In this document: one piece after another, positions 48,492 to 60,781 of the stretch | Numbering within the stretch: the first letter of the stretch is position 1 | How the letters are laid out: every line of letters starts with the position of its first letter | From: Heliopora coerulea | Taxonomy: Eukaryota > Cnidaria > Anthozoa > Scleralcyonacea > Helioporidae | DNA: 64,000 nt | Assembly: GCA_030142905.1 (NCBI GenBank) | Contig: JASJOG010000057.1 | Span: forward strand, 682,501-746,500 | Reading direction: 5' to 3' | Program-made: the position numbers and the translations under genes | Notes under the pieces: generated by a model | The model's input: the letters and a program-made list of their open reading frames with translations, nothing else | Database searches by the model: none | What the model was told of the DNA's origin: nothing

Positions 48492-48499
48492 TGACGTCA
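48492..48499. promoter_or_regulatory. CRE/ATF-type site upstream of G5
   Basis: TGACGTCA, 63 bp upstream of the G5 ATG. AATGCATGCGG lies about 20 bp further upstream. Confidence 0.55.
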
Positions 48500-49974
48500 T
48501 AAAAATGGGTTTTAACCAATGCATGCGGATAACTAGCAAAAGAAAACTCGGGATAACGATGAATGCTGCGTAAATTTTCATATGAAAGGAATGGCCTCTG
48601 CATCCCTTTTCCTTCTACGTAATAAGTGGTAGTTTTATTTCAGAAGCATCGAACAAACCCACAAGCCTTCGTGAGATTATACAGACATGTTATATTTTAA
48701 AGAATATGATTTCTCTTATGTGTCCCAATGATGGTTCTGCTAAAAAAATTAACAATGGCAAAACAATTTCCATACTAATATTTGTTCTAAAACAAGCAGG
48801 TAGCTCAAAGAGTCCTGCTTTGGTATGAGTGGATGTACTGGATAAAGAAAACAATCAGTCACCTCAACCAGAACAAAACACATTGCAAGTTGCATGTCTT
48901 GGTTTAGTCCACTCTAGCTGCCCGAAGGGAAAACTTTTCAGATCCTTCACGAGATAAATTTACCGTTTTCTTCACACTATTCGGATTACCCTTGACGAGA
49001 AGAAGTAAAATATATCCTAATACCCAGAATCACAGACGTCCACCATTTCCAGAAACTAAAGAAGAAACGGCTTCCAATAAGCCTTTCACAAGTTACCTTT
49101 TCCTCATGCTTTAACTTTTTACCCTCTGAGACGTCTCGCTCTGGCGAGTAAAAATCGTCTGATGTTCGCCGGAATAAATAAGTACGAGACTGATCCCTCT
49201 GACAATGAATTAATTGTGATATGTTATAATCCTTTAACAGCCTAAGTAAACTTTTAGGATTTCGTTCCGACAAACGCCGAACGATTTTATTCAGCAGGGG
49301 ATAAAATATCTGGGAGCAGCCAAAAGGATAAAGTGAGGCCTGGTACTGAGCCTTTCATAAGTCCCTCGGTTGTCAATTAGATTTAATTCAGAAGCAAATA
49401 AACTTATAAAAACTAATTTTCATTTGGAATGATAATCATCAGGCCTCGTATTGCAAAAGGATAAAGTAACTCCGAGATGACCTTGCGTTATCGTCGTTTC
49501 AATGTGAAGTGTGCTGGGAATAGGATGACATATGATTCATCGACGTTGAAATAAACATTATGTATCAATTATGCTTGTGTCCTTAATATAAACAATGACT
49601 TCAGTGCCTTATTTTTAAACTTTATATTCATTTATATAAGGTAAGTGCATTCGACGCCCAACGAATATTTCTAGCGGTAAGTTTAGGCAACTTTTAAAAT
49701 CGGACGCGATCTTCAGAGGAACATATCCAAATTACTCTTCAACTGACCCGCGTTTTGTCCTTAATGTGTCGTAAAATCTGCTCAAAAAAATTTTTCAACT
49801 GAAGCAAACAATTCATGACTATGAATATGAGAAGATTGTGGATCCATGGTGGAGAAATACTGAGTCATCATACCTAAAAGCTGTTTTCCACTAGGCCGAT
49901 TTTTATCGCACGAATCTCCTTATTGAATTTGTGAAAATTGAATAGGTTTACCATCAGTTACAGTCAAGAGCCTG

Positions 49975-50132
49975 TAAAGGTGGATTTCCATTTGGTGTAA
50001 AATGTTGCTCGCAACGACTTTTTCCTTTTGTCTTCGGAGCTCTCAAGTGCAACCAAGCAGAGAACTATTGAATATAACAACACAACGGTCACGCGCAAGA
50101 CAATTGGCACCAAATGGAAATCCACCTTTAGA
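49975..50132. mobile_element. 158 bp MITE
   Basis: Terminal inverted repeats TAAAGGTGGATTTCCATTTG and CAAATGGAAATCCACCTTTA, about 23-26 bp, nearly perfect. No coding capacity. Confidence 0.75.
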
Positions 50133-50509
50133 CAAAAGAAAAGGTCACTTCACGCGGAAAAATTGACCACGTGGAAAACAGCACTAATTCAAGCACGTAC
50201 TCTCATCTTGGATTAGAGATGCTCAGATCGAGATTGAGGTGACGATATTATAACCCGTCAGCGGATTACACGAACCAAAGCATCAAAAACACTCGATCAA
50301 CAAAGGTTTATTATATGCTGGTTACATTCAGAATGGTGTGGTATTATACTCTCTTTAGTACATTTAATTTAGGGACGCAGCTTTCTATATAAAAAAAAAA
50401 ACCAAGAAGAAAGGAGAAACGTTTTGACTGCAAAAACGTGCATACTAGTATCATATGCAAAAGTAGGACAGAAAAACGACCGTTCCACTCTAGAATTGAG
50501 TCACGATCA

Positions 50510-50640
50510 GGGTTGGGTGAAGGTTAGGATGCGGGTGAGGATTATTAAGGGAAGGTTACCTGTCCGGGTGAAGATTCGAACCAGGGTAAATATTAGGGTT
50601 AGGGTTATTTTGGGTTGGGGGTTAGGGCGAGGGTTAGACT
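50510..50640. repeat. Degenerate TTAGGG-like repeat
   Basis: GGGTTAGGGTTA, GGGGGTTAGGGCGAGGGTTAG and related units, much more decayed than the repeat at 47545 and in the opposite orientation. Confidence 0.45.
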
Positions 50641-50940
50641 TTGACTAATCCAACCTCAAAAAGTGTTTTTGCTCCTCAAGTCTTTAGATCGATTCATCTT
50701 ATTCCTGATAATTTCCTGTCGAATTGTATCTAAAGTAAAAACAGACAAATGTAGGAGTTAGATATTTTTCTAAATCAAAATTGACAACATTTCTTGTTGT
50801 TTATCAATACCAAATTATTGTCCTTTCTTTCAGAATATTCTCTTCGTTCTTATTTGGTTGAATCCTTAACAAATTAAGAATATATAGAATCAAGTTGCTA
50901 AAAATTTACTCCCTTTTCTCAACATGGTTAGTCGTACAAC

Positions 50941-51360
50941 TTGGTGTTTTTGCTGCTGTTGCTGTGGTTGTCGTTGTTGTTAATGATGTTGTTGTTCATG
51001 ATGTCGTTGTTGTTCATGATGTCGTTGTTGTTCATGATGTCGTTGTTGTTCATGATGTCGTTGTTGTTCATGATGTCGTTGTTGTTAATGGTGTCGTTGT
51101 TGTTAATGATATCGTTGTTGTTAATGATGTTGTTGTTGTTAATGATGTTGTTATTGTTTTTAGTAATGTTGCAGTTTTTAATGATGTTGTAGTTTTTAAT
51201 GATGTCGTTGTTGTTGATGATGTTGTTATTGTTATTGATGTTGTTGTTGTTTTTGATAATGTTGTTATTAATGATGTTGTTGTTATTAATGTTGCTGTTG
51301 CTAATGTTGTTGTTGTTTTTAATGTTGTTGTTGTTGTTGTTGTTGATGAGGATGTTGTAA
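50941..51360. repeat. (GTT)n/(GAT)n microsatellite downstream of last G6 EGF
   Basis: About 420 bp including repeated 18 bp units GTTGTTGTTCATGATGTC. By position it corresponds to the TM-proximal repeats of G2, G3 and G5. Confidence 0.9.
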
Positions 51361-51535
51361 TCCCATGTTGTTAATCCCATAGTAAACCCACAATTCAATA
51401 TGGTTATCTTGAAATATCATGCTTTGTCGTTGTGTCGCAGTTCATTTATTTGCCTCTGTCTTCTGCATCGGCTAATAATTGATTGGCTCATCAATCACGA
51501 ACCACGATATTTCGATATACTTGATCTGATAATTG

Positions 51536-54336
51536 TTAATTATTTGCGCCACCATTGCCTTTCTTTCTTGGTGTGCCTTTCTTCTTGTCTTGGTCCAAAC
51601 TACTTTCTTTGATTTTCTTTATACAAACTTCTCCATTTTTTCTTTCTTCAAACCCTGACTTACAACGGCATCTACAACGACCCTCGTACGCGTACTTCAC
51701 GCAAGCTGCATCTTTATGGCATTTATGGTGATCCGGACCACAATTCAGAGGATCTAATAAACAAAGGATTTCAGATGACCGCGCGGTAATACGAAGTTAG
51801 TCACTGGGAGTTGGTCATATCCCTCATGAGTAACCAGACGTGTGTTAAATTAAATAAAGGGTCCATAACAAGGCACCAAAAGTAAGATGACAATGGTCAT
51901 GTACAGCCACAACGGAATGCTTTTTAGACCAAATTGTCATCATCACGCTACTTTCGTGCCTGTGAATTCTACTCCTTAGAATGATCCAACGTTTCGACTT
52001 TCGTACATTAACTCGTTTCCTGCGGTATAAAACTTGTATATTGTGTTACTCTGGCTAAAGCCAAACAAGTGAGAGTTCCCACAGCGAAAGAGTTTATGCA
52101 AAATGTCCAAGAGCACATTTTAACTATTTGACTACTGAAAAAGACTTCAATCGACTTTAAATAATCAACGATGCCTATGTTCCACATTTTTGCTGGGCTT
52201 AGATTTTTATCCTTCGATTACGTTTTCCGTGCGGTTCGTTAATCGCTTCAATGGACTTTAAACATTTTGTTCTGGCTAAGGTAACACAAATTTTTCAAGC
52301 AAAAGGAAATCTCTAGCAGTGGTGAAAGGGTAAAATGTAGGTAACAGTACTCAGGCTTCTATGAGCCTCAGTTCACCTCTCTCTCTCCCTCTTTCCCTCA
52401 CTCCCTCCCTCTATCTCCCCTCTCTCTCTCTCCCTCTCTCACACACACAGACACACACAGACACAGCAATTACGTTCTCATCCCCTTTACATTTTTCTCC
52501 TTCTGTCACAACGTTTTTTCTACTACTGGTACCTTTCTGCTTTTTGTCGAGACATATTGTTATATTCTCTTCTTCAAATCCTGGTATGCCCTCGCAAGTA
52601 TAACTACCATAAGTGTTTATACACATTGCAGACTTAGGACATTTGTGTCGCCCAGTCGAACATTCGTTGATATCTGTATTGTACAAAAATTTGAGTTTGG
52701 TTTTGCAAAGATTGGCTCCTAGCAATATGTATAAATAATCAGTAAAAACTTAATAAGCATTCTAATGCTCCAGTCTGACTAGCTACGATACTTAGTACCT
52801 AAAAGTATAGTTATACCCAGTTTTTCGTAATCATTTAGAAAACTAACGGCAATTGGTTCATGACCACCGAGGTTTTCTTCGATGTACCACGATTCTTAAT
52901 CAATTTCACTTAGTAACCTTTAATTGGTTAATGTCCCAGGGATAATACATATTATCCCAAGAACATTCACTAGTCGTCTAACCATTAATGCCAGGATTTA
53001 TTGGCAAAAATTGGGACAGGCAATAAGAACAAAGTTTGCCCCGGCATTCGCGAATATTTTCCTGGCGAGTTTTGAAAATTCTTTCTCGTAGACTTGTAGT
53101 TATAGACCATGGGTTTGGTGGAGATTCCGGAATTATATATTTATGATATGGCTTCATGGCAGGGAGAGATCAGATAAATTTTTGTTGGCCTTGAATTCGT
53201 ATCATGAATCTATCAAGTTTACGTGGGAGATTGGTTACGAGAAAGTATCTTTTTTAGATATGATGATTAGTGTTAATGGTGGAAAGTTAATACTGATGTT
53301 TATCATAAACCGACGGATACACATAGCGATTCCAAATAGTCAGGCGCTGAGATTAAAAAGAATTTGCGATTAGGCAAATGTTTACAGAACTAGGGAAGAA
53401 GAATTAAAGGTTATCTGTTGAAAAGGGGTTATAAGAGGGGTTTTGTTGGTGAGCAGACGGACCGCGTAAATTGTCTTGATAGAGATACTTTATTTAAAAG
53501 TACAGAAAAGAGAAATTTGGATGGGTCTTATAGATTGGTTTTGACTTTAGACATTCATCCTACACTTCGGGCAGTGCATGGTATCCTTCGGGAATTGCAA
53601 ACTTTGGTTGAGTTTGTTTTGGTTTGAGTTGAAAAGCTTTTGCCAGTGGCTCTAATGTTAAGTTTTAGAAGATCGAGGAATTTGAAAGATATATTAGTGA
53701 AAGCAAAATTGCAACCAATAGAGGAGAGGGTCAGAGGAATGTTTTGCTGTGGCAAGGCCAGATGTAAGGTTTGTAAATTTGTTGTAAGGTTTGTAAATCT
53801 GTTCTGGATCTATTTTCGTGGGTAATGTAGAGAACCGGTCTTTCCATATCAATCATTCCTTTGATTGTGACTCTCAAGAAGTGGTATTTTTAATAACATA
53901 TAAAAGATGTGGGAATCAATATGTGGGGAGCACGACAACACCATTTAGGTTAAGGTTCAATAAACATAAGAGTTCTTTGAGATGATATGAAAGGGGAAAA
54001 AGGGGAATTTGCGGGGAACACCTGTATGTACATTTTTTTGAAGATGAGCCTATAGGTTTGGGGAATGTATCTGTTAAAATTATCGATGTTACCGATGTTA
54101 GGGGTCCTACAGTAAGGGAAGGTTTTTGGATTCAGAAATTGAAATGTTATACTCCTCTGGGATTAAATTTAATGGAGGCTTGAAATTTTTGTAAAATAAG
54201 GAAGAACTGTAAGGTGTATAAGGACTCTATTCTTCGACACTTTGAGCTGCTGACGAAGGGGCCGGTCCCCGAAACGTATTTTTCATTTCAATAAAGCTTT
54301 TATTGGTATATATATATATATATATGTATATATATG

Positions 54337-54369
<33 letters not shown>

Positions 54370-55703
54370 GTTTACCACCCCTGTAAGTTTATCATTCCCA
54401 GTCACTTTATCCGAGGTATGATTGTGCCAGATACTTTTTATCGGGCACAGATAGCCTGATCACTTTTTCCAAGGTATGAATCGTCCTCGTTCCTAGGACC
54501 TCCTCAGTAAAGTGGAAATAGTTCATCTCACCAACACATTGGACATTTATTCCTTCCTTAACCTCTTTGAAGCCTCTGTTACAAGGACACTTATAACCAG
54601 GAATCCAATTTTCGCATGTTGCATTCTCAGGGCAGGTAAAACCATCGGTGCTACACTCGTTGATGTCTGGAGAAAAGAAATTATCCAAAGTTGAGGAAAA
54701 TGCACTATTGGCCATAGACTTCCCGAAAGTCGTTTCTAGCTTTCTTTAGGTAGACAATTTTGACGTCATCATGTAGTCTGTACGTGATCTACCTACCCAA
54801 TCACAATTACCTTCATTGTACAATAATGCTTAATTTGTGTTTAGGTTTTCTATTTATAATTATTATTTTATATATCAATTTATGTTGAATAATTTGTTTA
54901 GACGTATAAACTACCGTTATATGGACAATATTTTTGACCAGCGAACCAGCAGTCTAAGCAGACCATGCAGTCTGGGCTCTAGGCTAATTGTCCAGGATCG
55001 TGGGTTCATTCCCACCGAAAGGCCTCCATGTTGCATTTTTTCGCAGCATCAAGAGGACTGTCGCTCCTAAATGTATGCTGAAAATTTACTCTTCAAGTAC
55101 AGCTCACCGACACATTGAGTTTTCTTTCCACTCTTAAGCTCTTTATATCCTTTTTTACACAGACATTTGTAACCAGGACTCCTGTTTTCGCATGTCGCTT
55201 CCTTAGGGCACATGTTAGAATTGATGGCACACTCATCAATGTCTGAGGAAAAAGAAAACACAGTGAGCAGAAGAAAACGCGCGCTCTAATTAGGTTTAAG
55301 GCAGACCTCTTAAAAAAAGAGACGGACTAGCGAAACTCATCAGATTAATCCAGACTTTTTTACACAGTTTCACAAGAGGTAACTGAATGAAAAAACAGAA
55401 AACATTGGTAATGTCCTGATTAACAATTGTGTCATTCCATGAACGTGTACTACGATATGCGAATATGAATAAATATGTACATAAATGCTACATATATACA
55501 TATGTACATACATATGTACATACATATGTACATACATTTAACGTAAAATAAAATATATTCCTTTATCTTCTGTGTATGTAAATACATACGCATACAAATA
55601 TAGAAGGTAAATAAAGAGCGTGAAACTCTGAGTAACAACGGAGAATATGATATATACATATGTATATATGTACATGTGTATATGCATATGTACACACACA
55701 CAC

Positions 55704-55738
<35 letters not shown>

Positions 55739-58700
55739 CAAAAGAACTATATCAATCTTCAGTCAACTCTACTCTCTAAAAGCCTTCACCAACTCAGGAA
55801 TATTGTAAACTAAATGAAGTTATTTACCTTCACATATATACCTGGTCCAGGTAGAAACACATTTCTCCGTATTCTTAGCACAAGGGTTGTTTTTACAATA
55901 GTCAACTAGAAATTCGAAAGTAGCATTATAAATTCCCATTATTAATCAGACATGAAGATATTTCGACATACGAGTAGAAAATATTTGACGACTTCTAAAC
56001 TAACTTTTCAGAAAATTTGTCGCAGTTGTTTGAGGAAAATTTTGGTGTTTCATCAATTATCTAAAAAGAACAATAAGTGATAAAAATTCTGTGGTCTGGA
56101 ACAATCTGTCTGACAGTCTTCAAAGATTTCTCAAGATTTGGTCCAATTTGTCACGTTAAATCTCGCATCGGGAATCTTACATAAGAAGTTTACTCTGTGC
56201 GCCAGCAAGCTCACATAGAATTACGGTTGGGATTTTTGGTAGTAATAAGATTTTTATAGCCAATTAACAAAACAGAATATAAAGAATCGATCTGATGGTC
56301 GAACCAGGCAAAAATTGTAATTTGAGTACGAAAATTGAAGCCCAGCAAAAGACTTGTAGAAGAGGAGGATTTTTTTGGAAGAAGATTTATTAGGATCTAA
56401 CGTTTCATTGCATTAAACGCAGCATCATCAAAGAGTGAAGGAAAATGTGACAGAGACTAATTATAAAGTTACTATTACTGGTTAGTTGGGATAATTTGGC
56501 GTTTGAGAGGAAGTGTGGGGTGAAAAGAAGTCAGAGGTGATGAAGAGAGGTAAAAGACGGCAAAACAGAGAAAGTGGGATAGAGCTGATACCAGAATTGA
56601 GATTGGAACTGAGTTTCTTAATGAGTGCAATTTCTCTTATGAGGAGGTCATAGTTGGAGGAAGAGGAAGAAGAAAGTATAGTGAAATGATCTGTTGAAAT
56701 AGAGTGACAAATATCGTGGTGATGTGTGAGAATGCTGGTTGGTGAAGTGTTGACACGCTTTTTGCCTTTTAGGGCAGAAATACCCAAGTGGTAAAAGATC
56801 CGTGTATGGAGATGGACACGTCGACTTCGTCACGTTGTCTCTTCCCCAAAATTAATCCATAATATTAAGGTTTGGTCAGCTGTTTAAAGGCTCCTCACCT
56901 GTTTTCCAGGCAAAATGTAAGTTGTGACTTCAATTCTTTATAGTTAATGAGTAATTTAGTAGTGCCAAACGTTGCCATTAAGATAGCTGTTTCTAAGTCT
57001 ATAATTGTTCCAACGTATGATTAATCGAAAATCCGGTACCAGCAGACGTTATTGATGAAATAGAGTAAAAAACAAAACCCGAAAAACAATGACATCTTGA
57101 AAACCCAAGATACGAGTCAATAATTAGACGTCGAATGATTGCGATGATATTTCGACTTTATTGCAAAGCCATTGTCAGATCAAAATGTCGAAATATGATC
57201 GCAATTTTTCGTCGTCTTGATATTGACTCGTTTCTTGGGTTTTCAAGTTGTCATTGTTTTTTCGGGATTAGTTTTTCACTCTGTTCCAACGTATTATCCG
57301 CATCGTATCATGGGCAAACAAATCAATCACACCAAAGACAATCAATCGCAGTTTATTCAAAACTCAAAAATTACCTTTCGCGCAGACGTCGTTTTCGCTC
57401 AAGTAATAGAGAGATCTACCCTTCAACCTCCTGGGTTTCGCACACTTCGCAAGCATCAGGTCCCAAAATTTTTCTTTTATAAGAGGATCATCCTCGAGTC
57501 TTTTCAAAAACCAGGCCATAGAACAATCACAGATGAAAGGATTTTTCATCATCCGGCTGTTGAGAAAATAGTGTAACAACTGAATAACTTTAATTACTTT
57601 AATTTTTCCTTCATTTTACTCCAATTTTTTCGTTTCCATTTCCACTCCTTTTGTTCCTCTGTGTTTTTTCACTGGAACAAAGCACAGTTTCCTTTACTTG
57701 CTCGTTTGGTTTTAATTTGTTTCTTTATGGCTGCGTTTACACTACGGCAAAAAGTATTCGGATTCAAAAAGTATTCGGATTCACGCAAAAATTGTGTTCG
57801 GATTCGTTGACCGTTTACGCAGGAAAAGGTATCTGGGTTAGTTGCATGCTTATGTTAACAAAAAAAGTGTTTTCTTATCTAAGAATGGACGTAAACCCTC
57901 ACAAATTTCATTCAAAGTTACCCTGGACAACCAAGAAATGTCTTTCCATTCTTTGTTTATTACAGCCTTTAACAAAAAAAATTGTCCTCCACTGGCTACT
58001 TCTGCTATTATTCACACAAACGAGAAAGATTTCTCCGAGTCTTAGCCCTCCGGATTCAAATTACCCAGATTCTTTTCCCCATCCATATTCATTCGGATTC
58101 GTGTGCAATCCGAAGACTTTCTATGCCGGATTCACTATTTCAGTGTAAACGACTGTTTATTTATTTATTTAATACTGTTTATCAACTATTTATTAATTGT
58201 TAATCAATGGTTAAATATTAATTATTTATTAATTATTAATTTATGAATTATTTATTATTAATTTAATTTACTTAATGCTGTTTATTTATTTATCCGGATT
58301 CGTGTGCAATCCAAAGACTTTCTATACGGGATTCACTACTTGCAGTGTAAGCACATACTTGGAATCCGAAGGAAAAATCTCCGGATTGTGTATGCCTACG
58401 GAGAAATTTGGTCTGGAGTAAACGTAGCCTATGTCTTTGACCATTCCTTGCTACCTTGCTACCTTGTTACCTTCTGCACTTTTTTTCCCAACCTTCCTCT
58501 TTCTTCCAACTGTCTTCTCTCTTTCTAACCCCGTATCCATCTTTTTAGTAATATTGTTCCAAATTTTATACTTTAGCGTTCCCCTTTTCTATGCTTTTTT
58601 ATTTTTTTATCACTCTCTTTTGTTTCTAATCCTTCTTCTATTTATTCCTTATTCTCACCCATGATTACCAAATGAAAAAACTATAAAACATTCACTTACA

Positions 58701-60718
58701 TGTCCTTGTAGTCTGATGGAACAGTAAAAATATCCTCAGGAACTCTTTCTAATTTTCTTGAGTTACAATAAACTTCTTTTTTAACTTTCTCATCATAGCA
58801 TTTGTCTTTCCAACTTGTTCTTTTGTATTCTGTCCAAGAGAGCAAGTAAAAATTGACAGTAAAAACAATAAGTAAGAACGCTGTTACGTTTTCAAATAAG
58901 TTTAAAAAAAAAACAAACAAAAAAACAAAACAAAAGAAAAAACAGAACACTGAACGTATTATCATGCCAAAAAATGCTGATGTGCCTCTATTTGCGTACG
59001 TACGATTAAATACTTCAATATAAAAATCTTAACCAGATGGCTCTCTACTGACATTAAGTGACTTCCTCTCTCTCGTCTTCACTTCCACTCCATGCAAAAA
59101 GATGGCTTGCTGACTGCTAATCAGATTGTCACTTAGCGTCAGTGAAGTCAATCAATCGACTTAAAGAATGACGTTGGCCCCATGGTGAGTATTGCACATT
59201 CATTAACTCGATAAAAATCGATGATAAAATTTAAGGAAAATCAAGATCATTTTTGCGGAACAAAATTTCTTAGATTTTGAAAATTCCGCGCGTCACCAAG
59301 GAACAACACAAATTCCTCAGATCTCAGGAGAATTAAAAATGATTATCTGATTAACGAATCGCTCTACAAAGTGGTATTCAAAAGTGTGAGGATCACACAG
59401 GTTCTCCTACTCAGAGTCGAAAGAAGAAGAGCTTCGTTTTGGGCAAAAGACATCCAAATGAAATATTGTGTCAAGAACAAACCTCTTTTTTGCCTCAAGC
59501 AAACTTCATTTCTTGTTAGTTCGAAGATTTTTCTTCCAGCCAATTGTTCAGGTTCTGCGCACGTGATGTCCTCCACATCTGTAAATCTGTCTTGGTGATC
59601 TTTCAAGTGGCGAATAAACAAAGCCAAGTTGCAGTCACAAACGTAGGGGTTTCTTCCAAGTTTTCTATAAAAACAGTTAGCACTGAATACATCACACCAC
59701 TGCTAGCGCACAGTACAAGTATACACAGTTCATTGATAATTTATTGAAGAATAAGAGTTCAAGGGAAAGTAACGTTTATTCTCAACGTTGCAAAATATGA
59801 CACAGAACAGGCGATCTGTTATTTTCTTGGCCGCATCATCTCCATGGTTGAGCAGCACAATGTTAAAAAATGGACTGGTCTCGAGATTATTTTAAACAAA
59901 AGCAACTCAAGCTAATTCTCAGAACGTTTTCACTTATACTAATTAGCCCAAAACTGTATTTATAAATCCAACAAAAAGGATAAAGCAAGTTTTTTTCGAG
60001 TCTTGAAAATGAATGGTTCACTTACAAAAATAAAATGACAAATAAATAAAAGAATATGAATAAATAAATAAATTTGAGTTTTAAAATTTGCTAGTTTTAT
60101 TCTAGGCAACTTATATAAACTTAGAAATAGTTTAATGGTTTATCTCAAGTGAGAATGATGCCGAGTGGAAGTTGAAGCGACGTCGCTAATCTTAGTTCCT
60201 TTACAAGGAAATAAATAAATTAACAAATGAGCAAACAAACAAATAAAATAAATAAATAGATATACGAAAGAATGAATGAGTGAACGCGTGAGTGAACGAG
60301 GGAGTGAATGAGTGACAGAAGAAGAGAGTACATAAATGCCAGGGTAAATTAGAGAGGAAAGATTTCTTGGTGTTTGCACGAGTTGGCAGATGGATAGATT
60401 GATGGACAAACGAGTAGATGAAAGAATGAATTGTAACAATGTAGACGCTATCTCACATATTCTTCCTCAAACTTTTCTATTTCCAAACTAGTTGGTTATT
60501 GAAATAAGAATTGATATTTTAGGCTATCGTCGTGGTACTTACACATAAGTCTCGAGTGAAGTATTGAAAACTTCTGGGGGAATATGTTGGAATCCTTGAT
60601 CGCTGCAGTCTACTGTATTTCTTTCAAGGATTATTTTACACTGCTTCCAAGATTGCGTGCTCCCTGCAGCGTAATAGCTATACGTTAGTCCCAAAATCAA
60701 TGGAAAGATACATCCCAT
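51536..60718 (-). CDS. G6: double LRR-cap/EGF protein, 3' end unresolved, possibly secreted
   Basis: Exons: 60543-60718, 59483-59664, 58700-58829, 57375-57556, 55828-55905, 55108-55242, 54532-54666, 52533-52673, 51604-51753. They encode a signal peptide (MGCIFPLILGLTYSYYAAG), two cap pairs (NPYVCDCNLALF; NPFICDCSMAWF), a four-Cys mini-EGF and four EGFs. An in-frame upstream ATG at 60754 exists, but the MGC start aligns with G5. The EGF at 52.6 kb reads YTCEGIPGF, so its fifth Cys has become Gly. The last EGF has an extra Cys (GRCRCRC). A phase-1 donor (AAA then GTAGTT) ends the last EGF exon at 51604, but I find no TM or acidic-tail exon between 48.4 and 51.6 kb. Without splicing, the frame runs into a stop at 51536-51538, giving a soluble protein of about 458 aa. 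G6 is therefore a secreted form, a decaying copy, or a gene whose TM exon I missed. Confidence 0.65.
52376..52462. repeat. CT then CA microsatellite in G6 intron
   Basis: CTCTCCCTCT repeats followed by ACACACACAGACACAC, just downstream of the G6 EGF exon at 52533. Confidence 0.8.
53130..54305 (+). mobile_element. Penelope-like retroelement remnant (RT end plus GIY-YIG)
   Basis: Lies antisense in a G6 intron. Early part reads IKFTWEI..KVSFLDMMISVN, then a shifted segment TDVYHKPTDTH and SQALRLKRICD, typical of the reverse transcriptase end of Penelope-like elements. After several frame breaks, 53836-54183 encodes a GIY-YIG-type endonuclease: FLITYKRCGNQYVGSTTTPF, FNKHKSSLR, then REGFWIQKLKCYTPLGLNL and a stop. 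The 3' end holds a hammerhead-like CTGACGA..CCCCGAAAC but no pairing stem III, then a TA microsatellite. Stops, frameshifts and an internal deletion show it is dead. Confidence 0.75.
54306..54372. repeat. TA microsatellite at element 3' end
   Basis: (TA)n with TATATG units directly after the Penelope-like remnant. Confidence 0.9.
54945..55030 (+). mobile_element. tRNA-like SINE fragment
   Basis: Contains a B-box-like block GTGGGTTCATTCCCACC at about 55000-55017 with an upstream GGGCTCTAGGCTAATTG that could be a decayed A box. In a G6 intron between two EGF exons. Weakly supported. Confidence 0.3.
55440..55740. repeat. TA/ACATAT microsatellite in G6 intron
   Basis: Repeats of CATATGTA and, at 55690-55735, CACA then (TA)n. 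Short minus-strand frames rich in Ile, Tyr and Cys are artefacts. Confidence 0.8.
56395..56850 (-). mobile_element. Penelope-like element 3' fragment (GIY-YIG domain end)
   Basis: Minus strand encodes HLHTRIFYHLGISALKGKKR, then SILTHHHD, STDHFTILSSSSSSNYDLLI, IALIKKLSSNLNSGIS and IPLSLF. This matches the C-terminal part of GIY-YIG domains of Penelope-like elements as I know them. The 3' flank has TGATGATGCTGCGTTTAATG and ATGAAACG, a possible decayed hammerhead. Same strand as G6, in its intron between the mini-EGF and second C-cap exons. Different lineage from the copy at 53130. Confidence 0.65.
57079..57267. mobile_element. Foldback hairpin FB3
   Basis: Inverted arms: left CCCGAAAAACAATGACATCT, TTGAAAACCCAAGATACGAG; right is the imperfect complement with TTTTTCGGG. 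In a G6 intron; its left arm matches FB2 closely in the CATCTTG core. Confidence 0.65.
57729..58432. mobile_element. 704 bp MITE with internal duplication
   Basis: Left GGCTGCGTTTACACTACGGC; complement of right GGCTACGTTTACTCCAGACC. GGATTCGTGTGCAATCC.AAG occurs twice inside, separated by an ATTTATT-rich tract (58145-58290). Lies in the G6 intron between the second C-cap and N-cap exons. Confidence 0.6.
60225..60440. repeat. AAAT and GAATGA-type low-complexity repeat
   Basis: AAACAAATAAAATAAATA followed by GTGAATGAGTGA-like units in the first intron of G6. No coding signal. Confidence 0.5.
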
Positions 60719-60781
60719 GGTTACCCAGGCGGTGTCATTTCCATATCCGCCCAATCATAGCGTGCGATGTTGAAACGTGTA

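Larger units (their letters stand above)
48430..51535. other. Intergenic G5-G6 or unrecognised G6 3' exons
   Basis: Holds the G5 promoter, a fragment of the TTAA MITE family near 49110, a 158 bp MITE at 49975-50132, degenerate TTAGGG repeats at 50510-50640 and a GTT/GAT microsatellite. A G6 TM exon would be expected here but was not recognised. Confidence 0.5.

Noticed and set aside
198..60718. VLR-like germline system, because N-cap and C-cap exons flank a gap without LRRs
   Set aside because: Normal splice sites join the caps in frame in every gene, and no bank of LRR cassettes is present. The resemblance is superficial.
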